64,000 bases of DNA from UBA11855 sp964591705 (GTDB lineage Archaea > Thermoproteota > Bathyarchaeia > Bathyarchaeales > Bathycorpusculaceae). A program made the position numbers and the translations under genes. Location of the stretch: the NCBI GenBank assembly GCA_964591705.1, contig CAZQCX010000002.1, positions 1 through 64,000 of the forward strand, given 5' to 3'. This document shows, piece after piece, positions 53,855-62,795 of the stretch. Positions within the stretch are counted from its first letter, which is position 1; each line of letters opens with the position of its first letter. Under the pieces are notes generated by a model. The model worked only from the letters and a program-made list of their open reading frames with translations, was not told the DNA's origin and searched no databases.

Positions 53855-54466
53855 ATGGCTAAACCCAATAGTCCATCTTTGACACGAATTTCAGGCGTTT
53901 ATGGTCTTCTAGCGCCCATTTTTGCTTATGTTATGATTCTTGTTGCGGTCGCATCCTATTCAGAATTCAGCTGGGCAGACAGTGCACTGAGTGATCTCGG
54001 TGTCGTGCCTGGGATTACTTCCTCACTTTTCAATGGTGGTTTGGTTATCAGCGGAGTCCTGTTTCTAACCTTCACGATTGGTTTCTTTTTCTTTGCTGGA
54101 GATAATCGCGTCGGTCGTGTGGGTATACTGATTCTCGCGGTTGCATGTGCTGCTTTGGTTATGATAGGCGTGTTTCCAGAGAACGTCAAGCCCATTCATT
54201 TCGGGGTCTCTGTGGCATTCTTCACCTTGCTACCCATAGCCTTATTGGCAATTGCGGGTTCTTTCTGGATAGCACAGAAGAAGTCTATGGCACTTTTCAC
54301 ATGGATAGTGGCGTTGACTGCGGCAGTTACCTGGATATTTCATTTTTCGTTTAGAGTCTTTGCAGGTGTTGCGATTCCCGAATTCGTGTCTGGGCTCGCA
54401 GGCGCAATATGGGTTGCTTCTTTCGGAATCAGGATGATCAAAGATTCGCTTCCAAGAGAAGCTTAG
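53855..54466 (+). CDS. DUF998 family membrane protein
   Basis: About 203 residues with six TM helices. The N-terminal ISGVYGLLAPIFAYVMILVAV and the loop WADSALSDLGVVPGITSSLFNGGLVISG are family features. Function unknown. The ATG at 53855 is preferred over a TTG at 53846. Confidence 0.8.
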   Translation: MAKPNSPSLTRISGVYGLLAPIFAYVMILVAVASYSEFSWADSALSDLGVVPGITSSLFNGGLVISGVLFLTFTIGFFFFAGDNRVGRVGILILAVACAALVMIGVFPENVKPIHFGVSVAFFTLLPIALLAIAGSFWIAQKKSMALFTWIVALTAAVTWIFHFSFRVFAGVAIPEFVSGLAGAIWVASFGIRMIKDSLPREA

Positions 54467-54512
54467 TAGAATCTTTGAAATTGGTCTACACATTCTTAGA
54501 AGAGTCTAGGAA

Positions 54513-55502
54513 TTAATGCAGGTTCTGTTGATAGATTTGAGCGCAACAGCAATTGGAAAAAGAAGATTCGTAGCCTTGTTGTTCTGCGAACTCTATGACT
54601 TTTTCGCTTGGAAACGCTATGCCATTGATTCCTGCTTTGAGAGCTAATACATCAGTTTCTTGCCTATTTTTGCCCTTGGGTCTCATGCAACCCAAAGCCA
54701 ACTGCGTTTGAGGAAACATCAAACGCGCAGTTGCTATGACTTTGGCTATGTCGCTTGATTCTGGAGGCGGCACATCTGCCATGTCTGTCCCAGGTATTGG
54801 CATGAAAGCAATTATTACAATAGCAGGAGGTTTGTAACGGGAGATCATTTCGAGAGCTGAAAACTCGCCCTCTAGTTTTCCGTTTTCAAGACCGACAACA
54901 ATGTGGGGAACGAAATCCAAACAAGCTTCGCTTATTGCTCTTAGCGACTCTTCATAGTTTTGAACTTTGATGGGTAGCTTGCAGGTTTTTCTTATGGTTT
55001 TGTTAGAGCCGATGATGTCGATTAGCGCTACGTCAATTCCTGCTTGTTTCAGCTTTCGGGCGGTATCAAAATCCAATATTCCAGTGTGGACCATTATTGT
55101 CAAGTTGAGTTCTTGCTTGATTCGCGCAAGAGTGGAAATGAAGCTTTTAAAAGGCACTGACCCATCGCCCGAACATCCGCCGCTGACTAAGCAACCTAGT
55201 CCGCCTTTGCTTTTTAGGTTTTTCACAGCTTCGAAGAGTTTAGGAGGGCTATCGGTGGCAATCATCGATGCTAAAACTCTGCTGCCACAATGCCTGCAAT
55301 TCAAGGCGCAGGCGCTGCCAGTTACGGAAAAAGTGGGAAAATGGTTGAGGGAAGAACGAAAGTAGCGCGTATTGTAGTTTGCTAAGCTTGGAACGTAGAA
55401 GTGAATCTTCTTTGGTTCGCGAATGAAAACTCCTGAATTAATCAGCGCTAGAAGGTCATCTTTGTCTCTTTTCCACACTGATCTAGGCGTCAAGTCAGCC
55501 AT
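54513..55502 (-). CDS. Radical SAM protein, biotin-synthase-related (COG1856-like)
   Basis: About 329 residues. The cluster motif is CALNCRHC (CxxxCxxC), with LVSGGCSGDGSVPFKSF and a TIM-barrel body (MVHTGILDFDTARKLKQAGIDVALIDIIG). A C-terminal CCC near the end could bind a second cluster. The archaeal COG1856 group includes proteins linked to a two-part lipoyl synthase, but I cannot confirm that here. ATG 55502 (MADLTPRS) is preferred over 55520. Confidence 0.75.
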   Translation of the reverse strand: MADLTPRSVWKRDKDDLLALINSGVFIREPKKIHFYVPSLANYNTRYFRSSLNHFPTFSVTGSACALNCRHCGSRVLASMIATDSPPKLFEAVKNLKSKGGLGCLVSGGCSGDGSVPFKSFISTLARIKQELNLTIMVHTGILDFDTARKLKQAGIDVALIDIIGSNKTIRKTCKLPIKVQNYEESLRAISEACLDFVPHIVVGLENGKLEGEFSALEMISRYKPPAIVIIAFMPIPGTDMADVPPPESSDIAKVIATARLMFPQTQLALGCMRPKGKNRQETDVLALKAGINGIAFPSEKVIEFAEQQGYESSFSNCCCAQIYQQNLH

Positions 55503-55532
55503 GGCTGTCCTTGGATACAAGTTTCTCGATGC

Positions 55533-55883
55533 TTAATAGCTTTCGTTCCGCCGAGTCCGCTTCTGCTTTTTCTCTTCTTCCCGCAAGACTGGCAGTGTAT
55601 GCAATGCCTCATCAATTACTGCTATCGTTGTCTTCATCTTTTCAAGGCGCCGTGTAATTGCAAAAGTCTTGCAAATAGCTACGCCCCTCGATGTCAGTGA
55701 GTACAAGACTTTCTTGCTACATCGGTTTTCTTTTACCAATCCATTCTGAATCAGGAATTCCAGTCGCCTGCTTACCGCAACACAACTCATGTTGCACTCA
55801 TAAGCGATGCTGTCTATGGTCAAGTACCTGTCAACCAATGCGTTCAGAAAGTCTTCGTAGAGTTCAAGTTTGGATCTTGGCAT
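55533..55883 (-). CDS. Winged-helix transcriptional regulator
   Basis: 116 residues. The winged helix has LTIDSIAYECNMSCVAVSRRLEFLIQNGLVKENRC and the wing VLYSLTSRGVAICKTF. It is followed by a basic C-terminal tail (EEEKKQKRTRR). It resembles small PadR/ArsR-like archaeal regulators. It lies 30 bases before the radical SAM gene and may be co-transcribed with it. Confidence 0.72.
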   Translation of the reverse strand: MPRSKLELYEDFLNALVDRYLTIDSIAYECNMSCVAVSRRLEFLIQNGLVKENRCSKKVLYSLTSRGVAICKTFAITRRLEKMKTTIAVIDEALHTLPVLREEEKKQKRTRRNESY

Positions 55884-56109
55884 TGCTCACATCAATGGTT
55901 GTCATGCAGCGGTTGCTTGATAAAGGATTTGTGAATCACGAATCTGAAATTGAAAGCATGAGAATAAACCCAAAAGGCCTCGATGGAACTGCAAACTTGA
56001 AATGAAAATCGCTCCCTGAATGTAGAGATCCATCTGCAAGATGGCTCAAATGGCAGGTAGCGTTGCCTGCTGGAGCAGCTAGAATCGCTGTTGAAATACT
56101 ATGGCAAAT

Positions 56110-56147
56110 GTTATAAAGAATAACAACGAAAAACAGCTATTGGAGGT
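56110..56147 (+). promoter_or_regulatory. TATA box and ribosome-binding site of the solute-binding protein gene
   Basis: GTTATAAA at 56110-56117 and GGAGGT at 56142-56147, 8 bases before the ATG at 56156. The clear Shine-Dalgarno shows that this gene has a leader, unlike several nearby genes. Confidence 0.55.
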
Positions 56148-56155
56148 TACAAAAA

Positions 56156-58030
56156 ATGACCACCAAAAGCAAAACTCTATTCTTTTGTCTAATACTACTG
56201 ATAAGCGCTTTTTCGCTACCAGCAATCACCCTAGTGCAAAGCCAAGGACAGCCATATTTCAAAATAACGCTGATAGTTCCTGGACCGAATCCTTCAAGGA
56301 AAGCATGGGCTGCAATTGTTGAAAAAGCCCTGGATGACATGGGAATCGAAGCGGTTAGAGTGGAACTGGACTGGTCGACTGTATACAGCAGAGCCCTAAC
56401 ACCAGACGCAGCGGTGGTGGGAAAGACCTACGATCAAGGAGGTTTTGACGCGCTCTTCGTTGGCTACGCCATGGGCATAGATCCTGACCCCTTCCCTCTG
56501 TTCGAAAGCACTCAGTTTCCGCCATTAGGGCAAAACTACTACTTGTGGAGCAATGCTGAAAGCGACAGACTGTGCAGGTTGATAAAAGAGACGACGGACG
56601 AAGCCAAGCGACTCCAATACGTTAAAGATTGGCAAAAGCTAGCCCATAACGAAGTCCCATCTGCAACCTTACTATACACGAAAGAGGTCGTAGCTTTCAA
56701 CCCATCAGTCCTCAAAGGAGATCCCTTTGAAATCTACCGCTATCCAGCTTGGTCAAGAGCAAAGAATTGGAAGCTAGTAACAGACACAGCTGCTGACTCA
56801 ATCGTTCTTGCGCAAACCGGACCAGCACCCTCAGAAGGCTTGAACCCACTGCTGACAACATCATACTACGACTTGACAGTCTACGACAACATATTCGACG
56901 GACTAGCAGAGAGAGAGAACACTGCCACTAAGAAAATGATTCCAGCGCTCGCAGAGAAATGGGAAGTAGCATCTGACGGGAAAACATGGACGGTCAACCT
57001 GAGGAAGAACGTGAAGTGGCACGACGGAGTGGCATTCACTGCTCAGGATGTCAAATTCACGTTCGACTCCTACATGAACGACGCCGTGGCCTCGCCAACC
57101 GGAGCTTTCGTTAAGGAGATCGTTGGCACACCAGCCAACGTTGTGGTAGTTGATGACTACACAGTGAAGTTCAACTTGCCCAAACCCTACGCATACTTCG
57201 TCGAAACCATCCTTTCAGGTTTTATAATACCTAAACATGTTTTGGGAAACGTTCCACCCGCAGACTGGAAGAACCATGCCTTCAACACCGCTTCAGGCAG
57301 CTACAAAGTGGGAACCTACACTGCCTATGGTCCAATAGGAACAGGCCCGTACATGTACGCAGCATACGATCCCACAACAGCAGCCAACATCATGAGCAAA
57401 AACGACAACTACTGGAACAAAGCAGCACTGGAAGCTGCAGGAACATTCAAGATCGAAACATTATTCGTCCAATGCATACAAGGTTCTGATGCCGCCATAT
57501 CTGCTCTAAAAGCAGGTTCTGTTCATGTCCTTGACTCTCAATACCACCTAGAAAAGAAACTTGCAAGCATTGAAAAACCATGGGGCGACTACATTAGCTA
57601 TGATGCCTATGGCGTCCAAGAATTAGGCTTCAACATGCAGCATCCGGTCTTCGGCACAGGCGTTGATACGCCACTTGGAAAGAAAGATCCAACCCGAGCA
57701 GCAGAAGCAGCCCGATACGTCAGGCAAGCAATCAGCCACCTTATAGACAGGCAGAAAATAATAGACACAATCATTGATGGCTATGGGTCACCAGGCGTCA
57801 CGACGCCCGTCACTGCGGTCACAGCGGGATTCGACACTTCGCTAAAGGCTCATCCCTATGACGAAACTTTGGCAAAATCGTTGCTCGCAGGAGCTGGATA
57901 CGAAACAGGAGTCGCGCCGCCCGCAGGAGACTTCTTACAGGAATACGGTATGTATCTTGCAGTCATAGTCGTAGTAGTTGTGATCGTTGTTGTCGCGTTG
58001 CTGCTAATGAAGCGCAAGAAACCAACCTAA
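56156..58030 (+). CDS. Orphan peptide/nickel-type solute-binding protein with an extra N-terminal lobe
   Basis: 624 residues. A signal peptide (about 7-29) and a C-terminal TM anchor (about 598-618, before KRKKPT) show it is surface-tethered. Residues about 200-560 are an SBP family 5 protein (ALAEKWEVASDGKTWTVNLRKNVKWHDGVAFTAQDV split over two strands, and ARYVRQAISHLIDRQKI). Residues about 33-195 resemble a second copy of the C-terminal lobe (VELDWSTVYSRAL, YLWSNAESDRLCRLI, ATLLYTKEVVAF). No permease or ATPase genes follow; the next gene is on the opposite strand. Confidence 0.8.
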   Translation: MTTKSKTLFFCLILLISAFSLPAITLVQSQGQPYFKITLIVPGPNPSRKAWAAIVEKALDDMGIEAVRVELDWSTVYSRALTPDAAVVGKTYDQGGFDALFVGYAMGIDPDPFPLFESTQFPPLGQNYYLWSNAESDRLCRLIKETTDEAKRLQYVKDWQKLAHNEVPSATLLYTKEVVAFNPSVLKGDPFEIYRYPAWSRAKNWKLVTDTAADSIVLAQTGPAPSEGLNPLLTTSYYDLTVYDNIFDGLAERENTATKKMIPALAEKWEVASDGKTWTVNLRKNVKWHDGVAFTAQDVKFTFDSYMNDAVASPTGAFVKEIVGTPANVVVVDDYTVKFNLPKPYAYFVETILSGFIIPKHVLGNVPPADWKNHAFNTASGSYKVGTYTAYGPIGTGPYMYAAYDPTTAANIMSKNDNYWNKAALEAAGTFKIETLFVQCIQGSDAAISALKAGSVHVLDSQYHLEKKLASIEKPWGDYISYDAYGVQELGFNMQHPVFGTGVDTPLGKKDPTRAAEAARYVRQAISHLIDRQKIIDTIIDGYGSPGVTTPVTAVTAGFDTSLKAHPYDETLAKSLLAGAGYETGVAPPAGDFLQEYGMYLAVIVVVVVIVVVALLLMKRKKPT

Positions 58031-58041
58031 AATAATCTTCC

Positions 58042-58058
58042 CTTTCCTTTTTTATTTT
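58042..58058 (+). terminator. T-rich terminator after the solute-binding protein gene
   Basis: CTTTCCTTTTTTATTTT, starting 11 bases after the stop. Confidence 0.4.
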
Positions 58059-58147
58059 GAAATTCTTCAGAGAATATGAGACTTGGTCATGAAACTGTAT
58101 CAAAACAGAGGCTTCTGCAGCTCCGAGACCCACCTACTAGACCCGAA

Positions 58148-58501
58148 TCAGGGAAAAACTTGATGAAGCAAAGACGCAAGAAAGCCAGCAAGAATCAACA
58201 AAAAACTGGTCGCAATCCAAACTCTGGCCTGTATTTCGGTCTCTTTCTGACGTTTTTCATCCCAAGGTTTTGACCGAAGCAAAATCTCGCTCATTCTCAC
58301 CAAAGGAGCAGAGAAAGAAGCCAAGGCGCCGCCTGCAATCATTCCGAGGCCACCTTCTAGCAGTAGCACCAAAGGAAAAATTGACCACGCTTTGCCCAAG
58401 TCTCGAATGAATAGAAAAAGAACACCGAAACTCACGAAAGCAATAACCAGACAATAAACAAGGCATGAAACAATCAACTCAACGACAGACTTCAAGCCCA
58501 T
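58148..58501 (-). CDS. Small hypothetical membrane protein
   Basis: About 117 residues from ATG 58501, with three TM helices (VELIVSCLVYCLVIAFVSFG, VLLLEGGLGMIAGGALASF, VWIATSFLLILAGFLASLL). No family is recognised. It stands alone on the minus strand. Confidence 0.55.
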   Translation of the reverse strand: MGLKSVVELIVSCLVYCLVIAFVSFGVLFLFIRDLGKAWSIFPLVLLLEGGLGMIAGGALASFSAPLVRMSEILLRSKPWDEKRQKETEIQARVWIATSFLLILAGFLASLLHQVFP

Positions 58502-58648
58502 GATTTCCTTTCGCCACGTTATCTGTCGCAGCAAAACCAAAAAAAGCTATCTGCATGCCTGAGAATAGGTGTAAACACATTAAAATGGCTAGAGCTAAAG
58601 CTAATGATGTAGATTCTGATGGTGCCAGAAACAGAAAGAGAAAGAAAG

Positions 58649-58909
58649 CTAGAGTTTCTTGTAAACAACGTCTTTCTCTCTAACATGCTGCACCATTTTC
58701 AAGCCTATGCTCTGCCCTGATTCCGCGCGCTGAATACTCTTGTGCTCAATCTGCATCGAGTCAACGATCTGTTCAAAATCGGTAGAAGGTCCTTTGACAA
58801 GTATCTGATCCCCTACTGCTAATGGCGCTGTCAGCTCCACGACCGCCACGCCTATTTTTGAAAAGAAGTGAGTGATGTGCCCGACTTGCAAGACTTCTTC
58901 TTTAATCAA
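58649..58909 (-). CDS. Translation elongation factor-like (EF-Tu domain 2-type) protein
   Basis: About 86 residues forming a beta-barrel: VGHITHFFSKIGVAVVELTAPLAVGDQIL, then GPSTDFEQIVDSMQIEH and SIGLKMVQHVREKDVVY. This matches the small stand-alone archaeal EF-Tu domain 2-like proteins. The TTG at 58909 has a GGAGG sequence 9 bases upstream and matches the family start; a TTG at 59002 would add 31 untypical residues. It follows the rhomboid gene. Confidence 0.75.
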   Translation of the reverse strand: MIKEEVLQVGHITHFFSKIGVAVVELTAPLAVGDQILVKGPSTDFEQIVDSMQIEHKSIQRAESGQSIGLKMVQHVREKDVVYKKL

Positions 58910-59006
58910 CCCCAAAGCCTCCAATTTGACTATAGTGCGAAATTGAATAAAAAACTTGTTTAAGATTCTCAGAGAGAAAAGCGATGCTGCGTCAAAAACC
59001 AAGGGC

Positions 59007-59660
59007 TCAAAGATTCCCCTCTATTCCAATTAGTTGGAAAACAAAGGGAAGTATGAAAACGGAGACTATGACATAGAGAAACAGTAAACCCAAAGCTATC
59101 AAGAGATTCCGCATCAGGTTCTTGGTCCAAGTTGCTCCCAGCGGAAGACCCACTGCAAAACCTATCACGTGGGAAACATAAGCCACGTTACCTTCAACGC
59201 CAGTGTAGACAGCAATAACATTATAGATGACATACACCAAAGCGACGAACCCGAGTGGCATGAAGAAGATAAAAGAGAACTTGAGAGGCTTGACCAACAT
59301 AACCGCCGCTGTTAACGTGAAGATTGCTGCAGAAGCACCAACTAAATAGACGTCAGAGGCATAGAAAAAGACTCCCAAAAGCAAAGATAGAACTCCGCCC
59401 ACGAAGAAAGCCAACATCGTCTTCCCAGCACCTACCTCTCTTTCCAATGTGTTGCCAAACGCATAGAGAAACAGCATATTCCCAGCCAAATGCATCACAT
59501 CAGCATGAACAAACAAAGAAGTCACAAGCGTCCACACCCTTCCCCCAAACAAGTTGTAAGTGCTGAAAGCCAAACACCCAATTATCTCGTCGCTTCCAAA
59601 CAACCAGAAGAGGACAGAAACACCAATACAGGCGAGAATAACAAGGTTTGTCTTGCTCAA
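59007..59660 (-). CDS. Rhomboid family protein
   Basis: 217 residues with six TM helices. Motifs are FVHADVMHLAGNMLFLYAFGNTLE, LVGASAAIFTL (catalytic Ser in GASAA) and VSHVIGFAVGLPLG (catalytic His). It is the second rhomboid in the window and differs clearly from the one at 10218. It is followed by the elongation-factor-like gene. Confidence 0.87.
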   Translation of the reverse strand: MSKTNLVILACIGVSVLFWLFGSDEIIGCLAFSTYNLFGGRVWTLVTSLFVHADVMHLAGNMLFLYAFGNTLEREVGAGKTMLAFFVGGVLSLLLGVFFYASDVYLVGASAAIFTLTAAVMLVKPLKFSFIFFMPLGFVALVYVIYNVIAVYTGVEGNVAYVSHVIGFAVGLPLGATWTKNLMRNLLIALGLLFLYVIVSVFILPFVFQLIGIEGNL

Positions 59661-59791
59661 GTCAAATCATCAAGAAAGGATTAACGGAGATCTTTTAACT
59701 TATCGTTAAGAACCGGAATGCAAAACCAGCTTAGAAGATCGCCAAGTCACAGAAGCGAAAGCTTTCAACTGGAATAATCACAACGACTGCC

Positions 59792-60317
59792 ATGCTTGAC
59801 TTTGAAAAGAGAGCCCCCATGAAAACACGAAACGCAGAAAACGCAGTTGAGAATGCCAAACTGCTCTTAAACCTCTTGAAAAGCTTGTGCTCACATAAGC
59901 GCAGGAATTACAAAGCCGTCTTTATCACAAGATACCCGTGAAGTACTCTGCAAGAAATAGGATTTCTTTGAGAAAATGTTAATGTCAGACCACAACGCCT
60001 TCAAATTCTACACAATTCATCTTCTAGCCAACCTGATTAGAATCGACCAAGAAGGCAAGTTTGAGAAAATTATGAACGATTTCTATTGCATCTTGAATGG
60101 AGGCAGACTAGTTCCCGCTTGCCACGGCGCATAATTCTTTGAAAAAATAGCCAACACCAAACCAGAACTCGCAGATGAAGTAGTCAAACGACTCCTGAGT
60201 ATCGAGGCATCGTACAAGCACAAGGAACTTGTCCAAGCTAATGCTCTAAAAGCGCTCTCAGAATTCTTCGACGAGATAAGTGCCAAAGCTAGGATCTTGG
60301 AGTTCGCTAGAACCTAG
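59792..60317 (+). pseudogene. HEAT-repeat-like protein, disrupted
   Basis: Two frames carry one protein. The first (59792-59941) has AVENAKLLLNLLKSLCSHKRR and stops at a TGA. The second (from about 59976) has FKFYTIHLLANLIRIDQEGKFEKIMNDFY and LVPACHGA, then an in-frame TAA at 60132-60134. It continues with FFEKIANTKPELADEVVKRLL and ALKALSEFF to a TAG at 60315. The paired-helix pattern is HEAT-like. Two stops plus a shift point to a true pseudogene. Confidence 0.7.
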
Positions 60318-60407
60318 CAAAAAGACCAAAAGCCCTAGAGCGAGGAAAGAGGCAAAAGAATTCGGCTAGGACTATGGAAAAGCCTCCAGCTGGATAGGTA
60401 ACTCCTT

Positions 60408-61700
60408 TCATTGGATTTCAGCGGCTAAATAGGTTGGAAAGGCTTCAACAACCCGAACACACTGAACTGTCCCTAGAAGATCCTGCGTACTCCGAACAGC
60501 CACGGGTTTGTAAGCAAAATTCCGGCCGATCCAAGACCCAGGAATTTTCCCTCTTTCGTCCACCAATATCTCACCAGTCCAGCCTAACCAACGCTTGTTC
60601 TTTCTCAGCGCAATCCGTCTAGCCAGCTGAGACAATTCCTTGCTCCTGAGTCTCAATTCTGCAGGTTCAACAACATCCAACATTCGAGCAGCAGACGTCC
60701 CTGACCTCGGGAAGAATTTTGAAACGTTCACAATATCCGGTTCAATTCCATTAATCAATGCCATCGTCTTCTGGAATGCCTCAGGAGTTTCACCCGGAAA
60801 ACCGCAAATGACATCCGTCGCCAAAGTAATCATAGGAAACTCTCTTCGAAAGACCCTGACGATGTCTCTGAATTCTTCAACCTCATAGCAGCGTCGCATG
60901 CGAGCAAGGACTGAGTTATCACCACTTTGCACAGGCAAATGCAAAAATTTGAAAACCTTGTCATCCTTAAAAGCAGCAACGAGTTCGCCCAACATATCCT
61001 TCACAAAATTCGGATTCATCATACCCACGCGAACATGGAAATCCCCAGGCACTGCACACACTGCTTTCAGTAACTCCGCAAGATTGGTCTGAATGTCTCG
61101 ACCGTAGCATGCCGCATCCTGAGACGTAAGCCAGAACTCCCTCGTCCCCGAAGCCAGATCAGCTTTGACACGCCTTACTATCTCTTCAATGGTACAGCTT
61201 CTTAGACGCCCTCGAGCAAAAACTACACAGCAATAGGCACAGGCACCCAGACAACCGTAGCTTACGGGCACAATACTAATCACACTGTTTGACTTCAAAT
61301 GCGGCAATGCGAGTTGAGGTTTTCCAGCCACCGAATTATCCAAGGCAACAACCCGCTCACCCTGCACCACTCTTTCAACGACACGACTTACCCTTTCACC
61401 AGCACCTGGCCCAACAACACCATCGAACTGGACTTCACGCTGAAGCCTATCGTAACAAATCAGTGGCAGACAACCGGCTACAACCAAAAGCTTGCCTTGG
61501 GGAACGCCCTTCAAAACCTGAAACATACGGTTCTCCGTCGGACCCTTGACTGCGCAGCAATTGTAAACTAGAATGTCAGCTTCCTTTTCAGAAGATACTA
61601 TTCCAAACCCCGCAGCTGCCAGACAGCCTGAAAGCGTTTCTCCATCAGCTTGGTTTGTTGAACAGCCATAGCTCTTGACAAATACACGTCTCATGTTCAT
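60408..61700 (-). CDS. tRNA t6A37 methylthiotransferase (MtaB/CDKAL1 type)
   Basis: 430 residues. It has the N-terminal methylthiotransferase domain (SYGCSTNQADGETLSG, YNCCAVKGPTENR, VVAGCLP), a radical SAM core with CLGACAYCC (CxxxCxxC), and LATDVICGFPGET. A C-terminal TRAM-like domain follows (WTGEILVDERGKIPGSWIGRNFAYKPVAV). The archaeal group adds a methylthio group to threonylcarbamoyl-adenosine 37 of tRNA. Confidence 0.9.
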   Translation of the reverse strand: MNMRRVFVKSYGCSTNQADGETLSGCLAAAGFGIVSSEKEADILVYNCCAVKGPTENRMFQVLKGVPQGKLLVVAGCLPLICYDRLQREVQFDGVVGPGAGERVSRVVERVVQGERVVALDNSVAGKPQLALPHLKSNSVISIVPVSYGCLGACAYCCVVFARGRLRSCTIEEIVRRVKADLASGTREFWLTSQDAACYGRDIQTNLAELLKAVCAVPGDFHVRVGMMNPNFVKDMLGELVAAFKDDKVFKFLHLPVQSGDNSVLARMRRCYEVEEFRDIVRVFRREFPMITLATDVICGFPGETPEAFQKTMALINGIEPDIVNVSKFFPRSGTSAARMLDVVEPAELRLRSKELSQLARRIALRKNKRWLGWTGEILVDERGKIPGSWIGRNFAYKPVAVRSTQDLLGTVQCVRVVEAFPTYLAAEIQ

Positions 61701-61871
61701 TGTTTCAAGTGAAAATAAGATACTTTAGATAAAAACCTAGAGGTGGCCATACGGAATTTTGACAGTAAACTGCGGCGTACCTAACACATGTTTTATAAGG
61801 CTAAGGATGAACATGATTATAGCATATTTGCCACATAATATAAGAAGTATAATGCAAGTGTATACGTTGTG

Positions 61872-62048
61872 ATGACTACAAAGGGAGAAGAAATGAAGCT
61901 AATTACACTATACCTACCTGAGACATACATCAAAGCACTGGATCAGCTAGTTAATGAGTGTTTCTACCCAAACCGTGCAGAGGCAATCCGTGTAGCCATT
62001 AGGGATCTGATCAGCGCCGAAGTCTGGAGGCGGAGAGACGTTGACTAA
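61872..62048 (+). CDS. Ribbon-helix-helix (CopG-type) regulator, 58 aa
   Basis: 58 residues. The strand is MKLITLYLPETYIKALDQLV, followed by FYPNRAEAIRVAIRDLI, the classic RHH pair of helices. It resembles archaeal CdrS-like small regulators, some of which control cell-division genes. A second start (ATG at 61893) would give a 51-residue form. It overlaps the next gene by 8 bases. Confidence 0.82.
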   Translation: MTTKGEEMKLITLYLPETYIKALDQLVNECFYPNRAEAIRVAIRDLISAEVWRRRDVD

Positions 62049-62337
62049 ACACGAGCCAATTGATCCCCCGTTAAGGTACCTCCTCGAGGTTGAGGGAGAA
62101 AACAAGATTGATCATGGGAGACTCAAAATGCTTGAAAACAATGCATTTGCACTCCAAGACGTAGAAACCGTTATCCCCCAACCACTCATGCAGAAGAGGA
62201 CTAAGTCAGACAAAGCAAAATCAAATATAAGCAAGTTGGGAAAAGTCACAAGAAGGTTGTATGATCTAGAACCCTTCTGTCAGCCTGAAAAGCCATTGAA
62301 GATTGACCTGAACCTTTACCAGATGGAAGACCTTTAA
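62041..62337 (+). CDS. Hypothetical partner of the RHH regulator
   Basis: 98 residues starting with TTG inside the RHH stop region (8-base overlap), so translation is coupled. The sequence is polar with a basic middle (QKRTKSDKAKSNISKLGKVTRRLYDLEP) and an acidic end. It looks partly disordered. No family is recognised. Coupling suggests it acts with the RHH protein. Confidence 0.6.
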   Translation: MTKHEPIDPPLRYLLEVEGENKIDHGRLKMLENNAFALQDVETVIPQPLMQKRTKSDKAKSNISKLGKVTRRLYDLEPFCQPEKPLKIDLNLYQMEDL

Positions 62338-62374
62338 CCTTTCATTTCTTTTTGCCATCCTCAGCTTTCCGTTG

Positions 62375-62738
62375 ATGCTAAATCAAGAACTACTGTTTGA
62401 GATTGCTGATTCAAAGGAGAGACTAATTCCCTTCGTCAAGGTTAGGGATATCCTCGAGACCAGCGTAGGCAAAGAATCTTGCAGAATTCCATCTATTCTT
62501 CGTTGATGTAACCTAACACACATGGAAGATTCTTCACAATCAAAAGGAATCGCGTACTCAAGCAACCAAAGCAGAAACCACCAGAAGTTTTCAACCAAAA
62601 CCTCAGAAAAACGACGATCCCCCCGAACAGTTTTGCGACATACAATCAGAGCTTGAACTGGAGCAGTCAAGAAAAGCCGCAATGCAATGGAAAGAAGAAG
62701 CTCTGTCAGGGATTCTACCATCTTTGGACACTTGTTGA
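62375..62738 (+). pseudogene. Disrupted gene of about 120 codons, unknown family
   Basis: The first frame from ATG 62375 reads MLNQELLFEIADSKERLI and FVKVRDILETSVG. A shifted frame continues with KNLAEFHLFFVDVT, then a TAA, then WKILHNQKESRTQ, PQKNDDPPEQF and ELELEQSRKAAMQWKEEAL to a TGA at 62736-62738. One shift plus one in-frame stop make it a likely pseudogene. The antisense frame here is a shadow. Confidence 0.5.
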
Positions 62739-62795
62739 TAAGGCTTAATAGCAGCTTGAAGAGTTCTCTCTTCTAAGAAAATACGGGTGGATGCT

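Noticed and set aside
62383..62721. 112-codon minus-strand frame
   Set aside because: The plus strand carries consistent protein-like fragments in sequence; the minus frame looks like their shadow.
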